From UBA11090 sp035560555 (lineage in GTDB: Bacteria; Spirochaetota; Spirochaetia; Treponematales; Rectinemataceae): DNA of 64,000 nt. Location of the stretch: NCBI GenBank assembly GCA_035560555.1, contig DATMZF010000054.1:1-64000 (forward strand), in the 5' to 3' direction. Shown one piece after another: positions 25,387 to 33,796 of this stretch. The translations under genes were made by a program, and so were the position numbers. Below the pieces are notes generated by a model. The model had not been told where the DNA came from, did not search any database, and worked only from the letters and a program-made list of their open reading frames with translations. How positions within the stretch are numbered: position 1 is the first letter of the stretch; every line of letters begins with the position of its first letter.

Positions 25387-25560
25387 ATGGTGCTTTTCGA
25401 ACAGATCATCCACATCATCTATTTCGTCATAGCCGGGATAATCGGATTTTTCCTCGTGCGGAATCTTTTCAAACGCGCGGCCAGACCCGGCATCGTGTAC
25501 GACATCGTCTACGCATACTGTTTCATACCCTTCCTTCTGCGTGTGCTGGGCATAAAGTGA
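25387..25560 (+). CDS. 57-residue membrane protein
   Basis: A short gene with its own GGGGG ribosome binding site, starting 11 bases after the permease stop and ending 15 bases before the deacylase start. The product has one strong transmembrane helix (residues 7-24, IIHIIYFVIAGIIGFFLV), a basic loop KRAAR and a second amphipathic hydrophobic segment. The tight spacing in a run of coexpressed genes supports it being real. It may be a small subunit of the permease, in the place a TRAP small subunit would occupy, although it is much shorter. Confidence 0.7.
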   Translation: MVLFEQIIHIIYFVIAGIIGFFLVRNLFKRAARPGIVYDIVYAYCFIPFLLRVLGIK

Positions 25561-25575
25561 CAGGAGAACGAAAAA

Positions 25576-26763
25576 ATGGAAACTAAAAAAGCCCCCGCGA
25601 GCGGAACATCGAGACTCTATCTCAAGGCTTTCTTTCTCGTGGCCGCCCTCGCCCTCGCCTTCATGGGCGGCAGGGAATTCTACGAGCTGAGGCATTACAA
25701 GGAAACCGTCGTGTCGGCGCCGGGGCTGACCGAAGTGAAGATGCTGAGCGACTACCTTGAGAACATCAAGGGCACCTGGATGGACACGCCCATATTCGTG
25801 TACGACTCCGGGGTTCCCGGCGGATCCGTCCTCTACATGGCCAACGTGCATCCCTACGAGCCCGCCACCAGCCTCTCGGCCTACATTCTGATGGAGAACA
25901 TCAAGGTGACCAAGGGCAAGGTCTTCGTGATTCCCCAGGGCAACCGCTCGGGCTCGACCACGGGCATGTTGGGCAACGCCTATCCGAAATTCTTCAGCGT
26001 GAAGACGGATTTCGGCGAAAAGAAGATGCGCATAGGCGACCGCGGGACGAATCCCTTGGACCAGTGGCCCGACCCTTTCACCTACGTCAACTATCCCTCG
26101 AAGCAAAACCTCGCCTACCAGGATATCAGGAACATGAACCGCACCTATCCCGGGCGCAAGGACGGGACGCTCACCGAACGCGCCTCCTACGCGATCATGG
26201 AGCTCATCAGGCGGGAAAAGATCGACCTGTCGATCGATTCGCACGAAGCCTCGCTGATGTATCCCGTGGTGGGCACCTATGTCGCCCACGAAAGGTCCTT
26301 CGACCTCGCTATGATGGCGGCCATGAACCTGAGCGCGGGCACCTTCGACATGAAGTGCGAATCCTCGCCCAAGGGGCTGCGCGGTCTCTCGCACCGCGAA
26401 TGGGGCGACTACAGCGACACCCTGGCCATCCTCATGGAAACCCCCGAGCCCTTCATCGACCGCGTGGTGGGGCCCATGACGGAGGAGCTCTTCACCGAGG
26501 GCAAGGACGAGTTCCTGGCCACGGCGGCGAAACACGGCCTCACCTACGTGCCCTACAACCTGGAATTCGGCTCGCCTCTCTGGTACCGCTGCGGAAGGCA
26601 CCTCACGGGCGCCCTCGAGGCCATCAACTGGATGAACCAGTTCCAACCGGAGAAGGAAGTGATCGTCGAATGGCCGACCTATCAGGACCTTAAGGCGAAC
26701 GATTGCGGGTATTACCTCCACGACCCCAAAACGGCGGCCAAGGAGCTGGTGTTCGAGATCTGA
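25576..26763 (+). CDS. Membrane-anchored succinylglutamate desuccinylase/aspartoacylase-like hydrolase
   Basis: A 395-residue protein with one N-terminal membrane anchor (about residues 15-34). The following extracytoplasmic domain resembles M14-type aspartoacylases and succinylglutamate desuccinylases. The putative zinc ligands are in NVHPYEP and IDSHEAS, and NMNRTYPGRKDG corresponds to the substrate-binding Asn-Arg motif. Such enzymes remove acyl groups or trim amide-linked glutamate or aspartate. Between C69 peptidases and poly-gamma-glutamate genes it may process an extracellular peptide or polymer. CAGGAGAACG precedes the ATG. Confidence 0.72.
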   Translation: METKKAPASGTSRLYLKAFFLVAALALAFMGGREFYELRHYKETVVSAPGLTEVKMLSDYLENIKGTWMDTPIFVYDSGVPGGSVLYMANVHPYEPATSLSAYILMENIKVTKGKVFVIPQGNRSGSTTGMLGNAYPKFFSVKTDFGEKKMRIGDRGTNPLDQWPDPFTYVNYPSKQNLAYQDIRNMNRTYPGRKDGTLTERASYAIMELIRREKIDLSIDSHEASLMYPVVGTYVAHERSFDLAMMAAMNLSAGTFDMKCESSPKGLRGLSHREWGDYSDTLAILMETPEPFIDRVVGPMTEELFTEGKDEFLATAAKHGLTYVPYNLEFGSPLWYRCGRHLTGALEAINWMNQFQPEKEVIVEWPTYQDLKANDCGYYLHDPKTAAKELVFEI

Positions 26764-26824
26764 TTCTTGCGCTTTTTGCGGCTGTGAGCCGCGTTATTGA
26801 AGTTTCCCCAGAAAAGGAGAGCTT

Positions 26825-28447
26825 ATGCAAAAAGGAATGAAAAGAGCGATGGCCGTCCTGCTGATACTGGCGGCGGCATTGTTCATGAACACCCAGTCGG
26901 CCTTCGCCTGCACGATCGTAGGCGTCGGCACGGAGGCCATGGCCGATGGTTCTACCGTCGTCACCCACAACGACGACTCTTCCGGAGCCGATTTCCGTCT
27001 CTGGATCACCCCGGGTGGGAAACAGGCCCCTGGCGCGACCCGCGACCTCGTCATCGATTCGCACAACTACGGCGATTTCGGCCAGTATCCCAAGGTCAAG
27101 GACTATGGGAACGGCACCCTCGTGGCCGAGATCCCCGAAGCCGCCCAGACCTACGCCTACTTCCATTCGCGCTATTCCTTCATCAACGAGAAGGGCGTGT
27201 CGATGGGAGAGAGCACCTTCAACTTCGACAAGTCCACGCCCTTGGCCAAGAAGGCCTACGACCTCATCTACGGCAAGAACCTCGGACTCATCGACTGCTG
27301 GAACGCCCAGGACATAGCCCTCGAGCGCGCCGCGACCGCGAAGGAAGCGGTGCTCGTCATGGGAGGCCTCGTCGAGAAGTACGGCTGGAAAGACCCGGGC
27401 GAAACCATGGATATCGCCGACGGCACCGATGTCTGGATCGCCGAGTTCTACGGACTCGATCTCTGGGCGGCCCGCCGCATCCCGAAAAACGCCTTCTTTG
27501 TCGCCGCCAACCGCGCGCGCATCGACTCCATCGACTTCAACGACCACGAGAACTACTTGTATTCGCCGAACATCAAGAGTTTCGCGGTCGAGAACGGCCT
27601 CTGGTCCGAAGCCTCCGGCGTTCCCTTCTCCCCCGCCCAGATTTACGCACCCTTCGACGGAGCCTACAGCACCCGCCGCGAGTGGAGAGCCTTCGACCTC
27701 GTCGCTCCCTCGCTCAAGCTCGACCCGAACGCTAAAAGATTCCCCTTCTATGTCGTCCCCGAGAAGAAGCTCACCGTCCAGGACGTCCTGGAGATAAAGG
27801 CCGACTACTATCAGGGCACCGAGTATGACCTTTCCCGCGCGCCCGACGCCGGTCCCTACGGCGACCCGATCGTTCCCTACCACAAGGAACGCTCGATCAA
27901 CCTGTTCAGGACCTGCTACGTGATGATAGCGAACGTGAAAGCATGGCTGCCCGACGAAGCCAAGTGCCTCGTGTGGTACGGCTATGGCGCTCCCGACACC
28001 ACCTACATCACGCCCCTGTGGCCGACCATGACGAAGCTGCCTTCCCTGTACACGACCGGCAACCGCTATGAGGAATTCCGCCGCGACTCCGGCTGGTGGA
28101 CCAATTCCTATGTCCAGCAGATCGCCAGGATCAACTACCAGAGCGCGGTCCAGGACATCCACGCCTTCCGTCAGCCCAGGATGGACGCCCAGTACAAGAT
28201 CGTGGACGAGATCCAGAACACGGCCGCCAACCTGATCAACCAGGGCAAGAAGGCAGAGGCCATCGATCTGCTCACCTCCTACGCCTACACCAACGCCGAA
28301 ATGTGGCACACGGACTGGCTCGCCCTCGGCGACCAGCTGCTCGGCACCTACATGTGGGGCAATAAGAAAATGAAGACCCAGATGCCCAACAAGTGGTGGA
28401 GCGAAATCATGTCCAAAGCGCCCATCAAGCCAGTGGAAAAAAAGTAA
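26825..28447 (+). CDS. Secreted C69-family dipeptidase, copy 2
   Basis: A 540-residue paralogue of the gene at 21331. The signal peptide again ends AFA, exposing Cys29 (CTIVGVG) as the N-terminal nucleophile. THNDDSSGADFRLW, HSRYSFIN, GVSMGEST and DCWNAQDIALERA are shared. The 60 bases before the start and the first 12 codons are nearly identical to copy 1, showing a duplication. It follows the deacylase gene by 61 bases and ends at a strong intrinsic terminator, so it closes this transcript. Confidence 0.85.
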   Translation: MQKGMKRAMAVLLILAAALFMNTQSAFACTIVGVGTEAMADGSTVVTHNDDSSGADFRLWITPGGKQAPGATRDLVIDSHNYGDFGQYPKVKDYGNGTLVAEIPEAAQTYAYFHSRYSFINEKGVSMGESTFNFDKSTPLAKKAYDLIYGKNLGLIDCWNAQDIALERAATAKEAVLVMGGLVEKYGWKDPGETMDIADGTDVWIAEFYGLDLWAARRIPKNAFFVAANRARIDSIDFNDHENYLYSPNIKSFAVENGLWSEASGVPFSPAQIYAPFDGAYSTRREWRAFDLVAPSLKLDPNAKRFPFYVVPEKKLTVQDVLEIKADYYQGTEYDLSRAPDAGPYGDPIVPYHKERSINLFRTCYVMIANVKAWLPDEAKCLVWYGYGAPDTTYITPLWPTMTKLPSLYTTGNRYEEFRRDSGWWTNSYVQQIARINYQSAVQDIHAFRQPRMDAQYKIVDEIQNTAANLINQGKKAEAIDLLTSYAYTNAEMWHTDWLALGDQLLGTYMWGNKKMKTQMPNKWWSEIMSKAPIKPVEKK

Positions 28448-28462
28448 GCCTGTTGTATACTT

Positions 28463-28498
28463 CCGGCACGGCATAAAGCCGTGCCGGTTTTATTTATT
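28463..28498 (+). terminator. Intrinsic terminator after the second C69 gene
   Basis: A perfect 10-bp stem CCGGCACGGC / GCCGTGCCGG with a five-base loop ATAAA is followed by TTTTATTTATT. It separates the peptidase transcript from the pgsB gene. Confidence 0.9.
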
Positions 28499-28541
28499 GG
28501 GACTCCTCCCGCGGGAGGGCGGCCCGCAACGGGAGCATCGC

Positions 28542-29732
28542 GTGCAGCTTGTCATCGTTTTCGGCCTGGCGCTTTTCGCCTTGGGCCTGGCGGAAAACTT
28601 CTTCCATCGGAAAAATCTGCGCTCAATACCGATACGCATCCTCGTCAACGGAACCCGGGGCAAATCCAGCGTCACGCGACTCATAGCGGGCGCGCTGCGG
28701 GAGGCGGGATACAGGACGATAGCCAAGACAACCGGCTCCGACGCCCGCGTCATCCTCGAAGACGGGAACGAGACGCCGGTCAAGCGCCCCCTGGGTCCCA
28801 GGATCACCGAACAGAAGGGCCTCGCGAGGCTGGCGGCGCGGCAAAAGGCCGATGCCCTCGTCGTCGAATGCATGGCCGTGAGGCCCGAGTCGCAGATGCT
28901 CATGAGAAGCCAGCTCGTGAGGCCGACGATCACGGTCATCACGAACGCGCGCGTGGACCATGTCGAGGAGATGGGACCGACGATCGAGGACACCGAAGCC
29001 GCCCTTTCCTTCTCCATTCCCCCCGACGGCACGCTCGTCACCGCCGATCCTCGCTTTTCAGGCGCGAGCCATGCCAAAGCGGCTCGCCGCATCGTCGTGG
29101 CGAATTCATCCTACATATCCGAGGAACTATTGGGACGGTTTTCCTATCCCGCCTTCCCCGAAAACCTGGCCATCGCGCTCCAAGTCGCCTCGGAGCTCGG
29201 CATAGACAGGGAAAAGGCCATCGAGGGAATGATCAAGGCCGAGCCCGATGTCGGCGTGCTTCGCCTGTTCAAAGTCGAGTCGCCGGCCTACAGCATGGTT
29301 TTCATCAACGGTTTCGCGGCGAACGATGTCCGCTCGACCGAGATGGTATGGGCCGAAGCGTCGAGGCGGCTGCCCGATGTGCTTCCCCTCATCCTGCTGT
29401 ACAACAACCGCGCCGACCGCGAATATCGGGTTCCGGAGTTCCTTCGACTGCCTCGCAGAATCGGGAACGTCAGGCTCATCGTCGCCATGGGCGAGCATCC
29501 GGAAAAAGTGGCGCGATCCTTCAGGAAGCTCGGCCTCGATGCCCTGACCTGCGGGCCTGGTACGGACTTTGCCGTCCTGTTCGCCTCCCTCGCGGAGCGC
29601 TTAGGCGGCGCTTTCCTCCTTTTCGGCGTGGGCAACATCCATGGGATGGGTGAAACCATGGTGACATACTGCGCGGAACATGGTTTTCCGTATGAAAAGG
29701 CGAAGGAGGGGAAATGCTGCAGGAATCGATAG
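28542..29732 (+). CDS. pgsB: Poly-gamma-glutamate synthase subunit PgsB/CapB
   Basis: About 396 residues. A short N-terminal membrane segment is followed by the Mur ligase-type P-loop VNGTRGKSSVTR and the family blocks ECMAVRPESQ and TNARVDHVEEMG. It would join glutamates through the gamma-carboxyl with ATP hydrolysis. GTG 28542 is the likely start, with GGGAG 6 bases upstream. It overlaps pgsC by 19 bases. The usual partner PgsA/CapA is absent; PgsW is present instead. Confidence 0.9.
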   Translation: MQLVIVFGLALFALGLAENFFHRKNLRSIPIRILVNGTRGKSSVTRLIAGALREAGYRTIAKTTGSDARVILEDGNETPVKRPLGPRITEQKGLARLAARQKADALVVECMAVRPESQMLMRSQLVRPTITVITNARVDHVEEMGPTIEDTEAALSFSIPPDGTLVTADPRFSGASHAKAARRIVVANSSYISEELLGRFSYPAFPENLAIALQVASELGIDREKAIEGMIKAEPDVGVLRLFKVESPAYSMVFINGFAANDVRSTEMVWAEASRRLPDVLPLILLYNNRADREYRVPEFLRLPRRIGNVRLIVAMGEHPEKVARSFRKLGLDALTCGPGTDFAVLFASLAERLGGAFLLFGVGNIHGMGETMVTYCAEHGFPYEKAKEGKCCRNR

Positions 29733-30148
29733 GGTTGAGCATCATACTGGGCTTTCTCGCGAGCGAATTCTTAGGCCTTTCGGCCGGAGGGCTCGTCTCT
29801 CCCGGCTACCTGGCCTTCTACCTCGAACAGCCGCTGCGCCTGCTCTCCACCATGGGCTTGGCGATCATCATCTATTTTCTGGTCCGCATTCTCCAGCGTT
29901 TCATGATCATCTACGGAAGGCGCAGGTTCATGGCGGCGGTGCTTTTAAGCCTCATCGGCACCTGGGTTTTCGAGCGGGTCTTCTTTTACGCCGACGCGAT
30001 CGGCGAGGACATCCGGGTCATCGGATACATCATTCCCGGACTGATAGCCAATGACATGCTCAAACAGGGCGTGGCGAAGACAGCGGCGATGGTCCTCCTC
30101 GTGGCGGTCATCGTTCGTCTCGTCGTGATGCTGCTGGTCGTGTTCTGA
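29714..30148 (+). CDS. pgsC: Poly-gamma-glutamate synthase membrane subunit PgsC/CapC
   Basis: A 144-residue protein with four to five membrane segments and the characteristic LSAGGLVSPGYLAFYLEQP segment of CapC/PgsC. It forms the membrane part of the synthase with PgsB. It overlaps the preceding gene by 19 bases and the next by 1 base, so the three are a coupled operon. Confidence 0.9.
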   Translation: MLQESIGLSIILGFLASEFLGLSAGGLVSPGYLAFYLEQPLRLLSTMGLAIIIYFLVRILQRFMIIYGRRRFMAAVLLSLIGTWVFERVFFYADAIGEDIRVIGYIIPGLIANDMLKQGVAKTAAMVLLVAVIVRLVVMLLVVF

Positions 30149-31296
30149 TGGCGGAGAGCGATTGGGGGCGATGGCGCCAGCCGCGATTCCGGTGGCCGCG
30201 ATTCCGGCATTCGCAGTTCCAGCGGCCGAAAATCCGCGTGGGCTACCTCGCCGCTGCCCTGGCGGCGGCTTGCCTCGGCTTTGTCCTGCTTCAGGCGACG
30301 AAGACCGCCGTTCCCTACCCCTTCCACGAAATCCAGCTGGGCGCCGCGAGGCGGATGGCCGAAGCGGAAAGTCTTCTTAAAAAAAAGCTCGTTTCCGAGA
30401 ATATCCCCATAGAGACAGAGCTCGATCCCAACTCGACAGGCCTTATCGGTCCCGAATGGACGGCCCTCACGACGACGCTCGGGGACCTGGAGGCCAAGCG
30501 GAGCACGCTCAACCCCAACTTCGCGGCAGCCATGGTCAGCTATTTTCACGAAGCGGGGCTCGAGGAAGGCGACCTGATAGCGGTGGGCGCGAGCGGCTCC
30601 TTCCCCGGACTGACGATAGCGACGCTCTGCGCGGCCCGGGAGATGGGGCTCAAGGCGCTGACCATCGCTTCCTTCGGCTCGTCGATGTACGGGGCGACCC
30701 GGCCGGAGTTCACCACTCCCGCGATGATCCGCGTTCTCGCCGACGCTTCGATAATTCCCTACTCCCTGATCGCCGTTTCCCCGGGAGCCGATCGTGACCA
30801 CGGCGAAAATCCCCTCTTCGAAGACTCTCGCGAGATCATCGCCAGCCTCGCTGCGGAGACCGGCGTCGAGTTTATCGATTTCACCCCGCCCGACCTGGAA
30901 GCCAGCATCGCGCGGCGACTGCGGCTATTCGAACAAGCTTCCGCCGGGGAAAAAATCGCGTGTTTCGTGAATGTCGGCGGCGCCAGCCCCAACAACGGGA
31001 CTTCCTCCTACACGCTCGATTTTCCCCAGGGGCTCGTGACGAGCCCGCCCCGCATCCCGATGTCGGCCGACCGCGGCCTCATCTACGAATTCGCCTCTCG
31101 CGGGATTCCTGTGATCAACCTCCTCAACGTCAGGTTTCTCGCCGCCGGAAGCGGGCTCCCCTATGACCCGATTCCCCTCCCTTCCCCGGGGGAAGGCGAT
31201 GTGTACAAGGAAATACGGTATAATAAGCTCCTCATCGCCGCGACACTGGCCGTCTCGATCGGGCTCCTGATTGTCGCGGCGTTGAAAAAGCGATGA
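30148..31296 (+). CDS. pgsW: Poly-gamma-glutamate system protein PgsW
   Basis: A 382-residue protein with one N-terminal membrane segment (about 33-52), a large extracytoplasmic domain containing GASGSFPGLTIATL and FGSSMYGATRPEFT, and a C-terminal membrane helix. This is the layout of the PgsW family that accompanies PgsB and PgsC in Gram-negative systems. The cytoplasmic N-terminus has a pentapeptide repeat (PRFRW, PRFRH, SQFQR) encoded by a 15-bp repeat at 30181-30225. It is last in the pgs operon, 4 bases before the AraC gene. Confidence 0.85.
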   Translation: MAESDWGRWRQPRFRWPRFRHSQFQRPKIRVGYLAAALAAACLGFVLLQATKTAVPYPFHEIQLGAARRMAEAESLLKKKLVSENIPIETELDPNSTGLIGPEWTALTTTLGDLEAKRSTLNPNFAAAMVSYFHEAGLEEGDLIAVGASGSFPGLTIATLCAAREMGLKALTIASFGSSMYGATRPEFTTPAMIRVLADASIIPYSLIAVSPGADRDHGENPLFEDSREIIASLAAETGVEFIDFTPPDLEASIARRLRLFEQASAGEKIACFVNVGGASPNNGTSSYTLDFPQGLVTSPPRIPMSADRGLIYEFASRGIPVINLLNVRFLAAGSGLPYDPIPLPSPGEGDVYKEIRYNKLLIAATLAVSIGLLIVAALKKR

Positions 31297-31300
31297 TATA

Positions 31301-33577
31301 ATGCGCGGAATGATGAAAAAAACGGATCGGCGCATTTTTGGAAAGCTTCTCGCATCCTATGCGATTGTCTTCGCCGTTCCTCTCGTCCTTCTCTTTGGCC
31401 TGTACCTTTTCGCGAGAGGACAGCTGGTCAAGGGCGAGATGGAGAAGCTCGCCCAGGATTTGTCCGGCAAGGTAGACCATGTCCAGTATTCCCTGGATGG
31501 ATACTATGAGCGAACCCAGGCCATAGCGCTCTCCATCGTGCAGAACGAGGACCTGCTTTCCATTCTCGGCTCATCAGAGACCATGCACAGGGTTGGCGAC
31601 GCCAGAAGCTACCGCTTGGCATCGCTGCTGCGCTCAATCATCATAAGCAACAATTTTATCGACGAAATAGTCATAAGGAATAGCGGCGACAACAGCTACA
31701 TCAACCAGGATGGGTATCTCGCCGATGACAGCTTCCTGCGGGGCTCTTTTCTACCCGAAGAACGAACGAGGCTCCTGAATGGATTTACCGTCGGCGACAG
31801 CTTCTGCATGAAAGATGGCGGCCTATACTTCGCCAGATCCTATCCCGTCAGCCCGATGTATGAGAGAAATCGCTGTATGGTATTGATTCGATTCAAGGGG
31901 CGCATCCTTTCGGGCATCCTGAAAGACGGCGGCGACGGATTCCGATGTTCCATCATCGAAGACTCAAGCGGCGAGAACATCCTGTCTGCCTATCTCGAGA
32001 GCGGCTTCAGCACATCGGGGCTGGCGTTCGAAGAAGAAAAAGGACAGCTTGTTCACGACGGTTTCCTGCTGGCATACAGGAAAAGCGCCCGTCTCCCCAT
32101 AACCTATATCTACTCGGTGCCGGAAAAATTTCTGCTCATACAGCAGCGAAGGCTAGGTCATTGGGCGGTTGTCGTTTTCCTCCTTTTTTCAATCCTGGGC
32201 TGCGGCCTGATCCTATACTTCACGAAGAAAAACCTCGATCCCATGAGACAACTAATCGCCGCGGTCAAGGGCGAAAAGATAATAGCCTTCGGCCTGATGG
32301 ACCCCTATTCCGAGATTAAGGGCATGCTGCTCGACGCCGCGGCGCAGAAGCTCGCTTTGGCCGATCTCAACCGTAAACAGGATGACCTGGATGGGAAGCG
32401 CGACTTTTTCGAAGCCTTAGCCGACAAGGGAAGCGGTCCCGAACTGCTTGAGCGATATGCCCGCGACATCGGGATTCGCTTCGAAGAAAATGAATACTGC
32501 CTTATTCAGGCGAAGAGTGATGATCTGCGGCAATCGACGGAGAGGAAGGGTTCCCCCATCGTCCTCTGCGAGGGGATTCTGCGCGGCGTCCTGGCCGAAA
32601 GCTTTACCGTCACCAGCCTATGCTATGGCCCCAATATCCTCCTCGTGATGACCTGCGATGCCTTGAAAGCGGAAGGATGGAACGCCAGCGTCGAGAACAG
32701 CGTTGCCCAGGTCCAGCGTTTCCTGCGGGACAGCTACAGCATCGACACCATAGTGGCTGTGTCGAACACCCACGGCGCGGTTTCCGAAATGCGGCAGGCC
32801 TACGAGGAACTCACCGAAACCATGGAATATCTCGAATTGGCGGGAAACAGACCTTTCGCCCGCTATTCCCAGGTTTCGCTGCGAAAAAGCGGGAACGAGG
32901 TCAGCGCTGTCCAGACGAAGAAAGCGGCCGCGCTCATCGGCCATGTGAAGGCTGGGGATTTCACGAAGGCAAAGCGCTGTTTCAATGAAATTGTCCAAGC
33001 CGATTTCTATGACTGCCCATGTTCCGCGCAACTTTTAAAATTTCGCCTTTTTTCGTTGGTCGGCGGCATCCTCAACGCGATCAACTGCGTCGATGTTACC
33101 GACGTTCGGAAACTGGTGGATACGATAAACAGCTGCAGCCTTCAGGACTGCGAAAATGTTCCGGAATTCCAAACGAGGCTCAACGCTCTCTTCGATGAGC
33201 TCGAGAAAATCTACAGGGAGGCGGAAAACTCTTCCAGGGACAGTTTCAAGGACAAAGTCATCGCCATCGTCGATGCCAACTATATGAACGCCGACCTGAA
33301 CGTCAGCCTGATAGCGGACATGATGAACCGCAATCTGGACACTGTCTCGCGCACCTTCACCAGGATGACGGGCATGGGCCTCCTCGACTATATCCATGGT
33401 GTCCGGATTCGGAAAGCGAAGCGCCGCATGGAAGAAGACCCGGGCTTAACCATCCAGCGGATTTTTCCCATGGTGGGGTATGCCACCTGCGAATCCTTCA
33501 TTCGGGCATTCAAACGGATAGAGGGGATGACGCCTGGGCGCTACAAGGCGCTGGTCTCTGGCAAAAAACGTCAATAG
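31301..33577 (+). CDS. Membrane-bound AraC-family transcriptional regulator
   Basis: A 758-residue protein. A membrane helix at about 15-37, an extracytoplasmic sensor of about 250 residues and a second helix near 290-312 precede a cytoplasmic region and a C-terminal AraC double helix-turn-helix (SLIADMMNRNLDTVSRTFTRM, then TPGRYK). This type commonly controls adjacent sugar ABC transporters in Firmicutes and spirochaetes, and such a transporter follows at 33797. The start is ATG 31301 or 31310. The gene begins 4 bases after pgsW, so it may also be read from the pgs transcript. Confidence 0.85.
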   Translation: MRGMMKKTDRRIFGKLLASYAIVFAVPLVLLFGLYLFARGQLVKGEMEKLAQDLSGKVDHVQYSLDGYYERTQAIALSIVQNEDLLSILGSSETMHRVGDARSYRLASLLRSIIISNNFIDEIVIRNSGDNSYINQDGYLADDSFLRGSFLPEERTRLLNGFTVGDSFCMKDGGLYFARSYPVSPMYERNRCMVLIRFKGRILSGILKDGGDGFRCSIIEDSSGENILSAYLESGFSTSGLAFEEEKGQLVHDGFLLAYRKSARLPITYIYSVPEKFLLIQQRRLGHWAVVVFLLFSILGCGLILYFTKKNLDPMRQLIAAVKGEKIIAFGLMDPYSEIKGMLLDAAAQKLALADLNRKQDDLDGKRDFFEALADKGSGPELLERYARDIGIRFEENEYCLIQAKSDDLRQSTERKGSPIVLCEGILRGVLAESFTVTSLCYGPNILLVMTCDALKAEGWNASVENSVAQVQRFLRDSYSIDTIVAVSNTHGAVSEMRQAYEELTETMEYLELAGNRPFARYSQVSLRKSGNEVSAVQTKKAAALIGHVKAGDFTKAKRCFNEIVQADFYDCPCSAQLLKFRLFSLVGGILNAINCVDVTDVRKLVDTINSCSLQDCENVPEFQTRLNALFDELEKIYREAENSSRDSFKDKVIAIVDANYMNADLNVSLIADMMNRNLDTVSRTFTRMTGMGLLDYIHGVRIRKAKRRMEEDPGLTIQRIFPMVGYATCESFIRAFKRIEGMTPGRYKALVSGKKRQ

Positions 33578-33618
33578 AGCAAAATCCGTCGATGTCGTCA
33601 TCGGCGAATGTCAGATAA

Positions 33619-33665
33619 AAATTATTATCTATATATAATATATATATTTAACATTATAAGCCGAC
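33619..33665. promoter_or_regulatory. AT-rich promoter region of the sugar ABC operon
   Basis: About 45 bases made almost entirely of A and T (ATTATTATCTATATATAATA and following), the most AT-rich stretch in the window. It lies between the AraC gene and the binding-protein gene. A TATAAT-like -10 is present several times, so the exact start cannot be assigned. It is a likely target of the AraC regulator. Confidence 0.45.
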
Positions 33666-33796
33666 CTTTTTGCGACAAAAATGGCCTATATCCGCAAATA
33701 CTGCTTATATACAGCTCGAGGGAACGGCGGAAAGAATGGAGGCGCTCAAAGTCCCGGCATAGGGGAAAATCGAAAGGAAATAAGGAGGCTAGATTC

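Noticed and set aside
26690..28474. A 594-residue minus-strand frame opposite the second C69 gene
   Set aside because: The plus strand has a complete signal peptide, catalytic Cys and family motifs, so the minus frame is an artefact.
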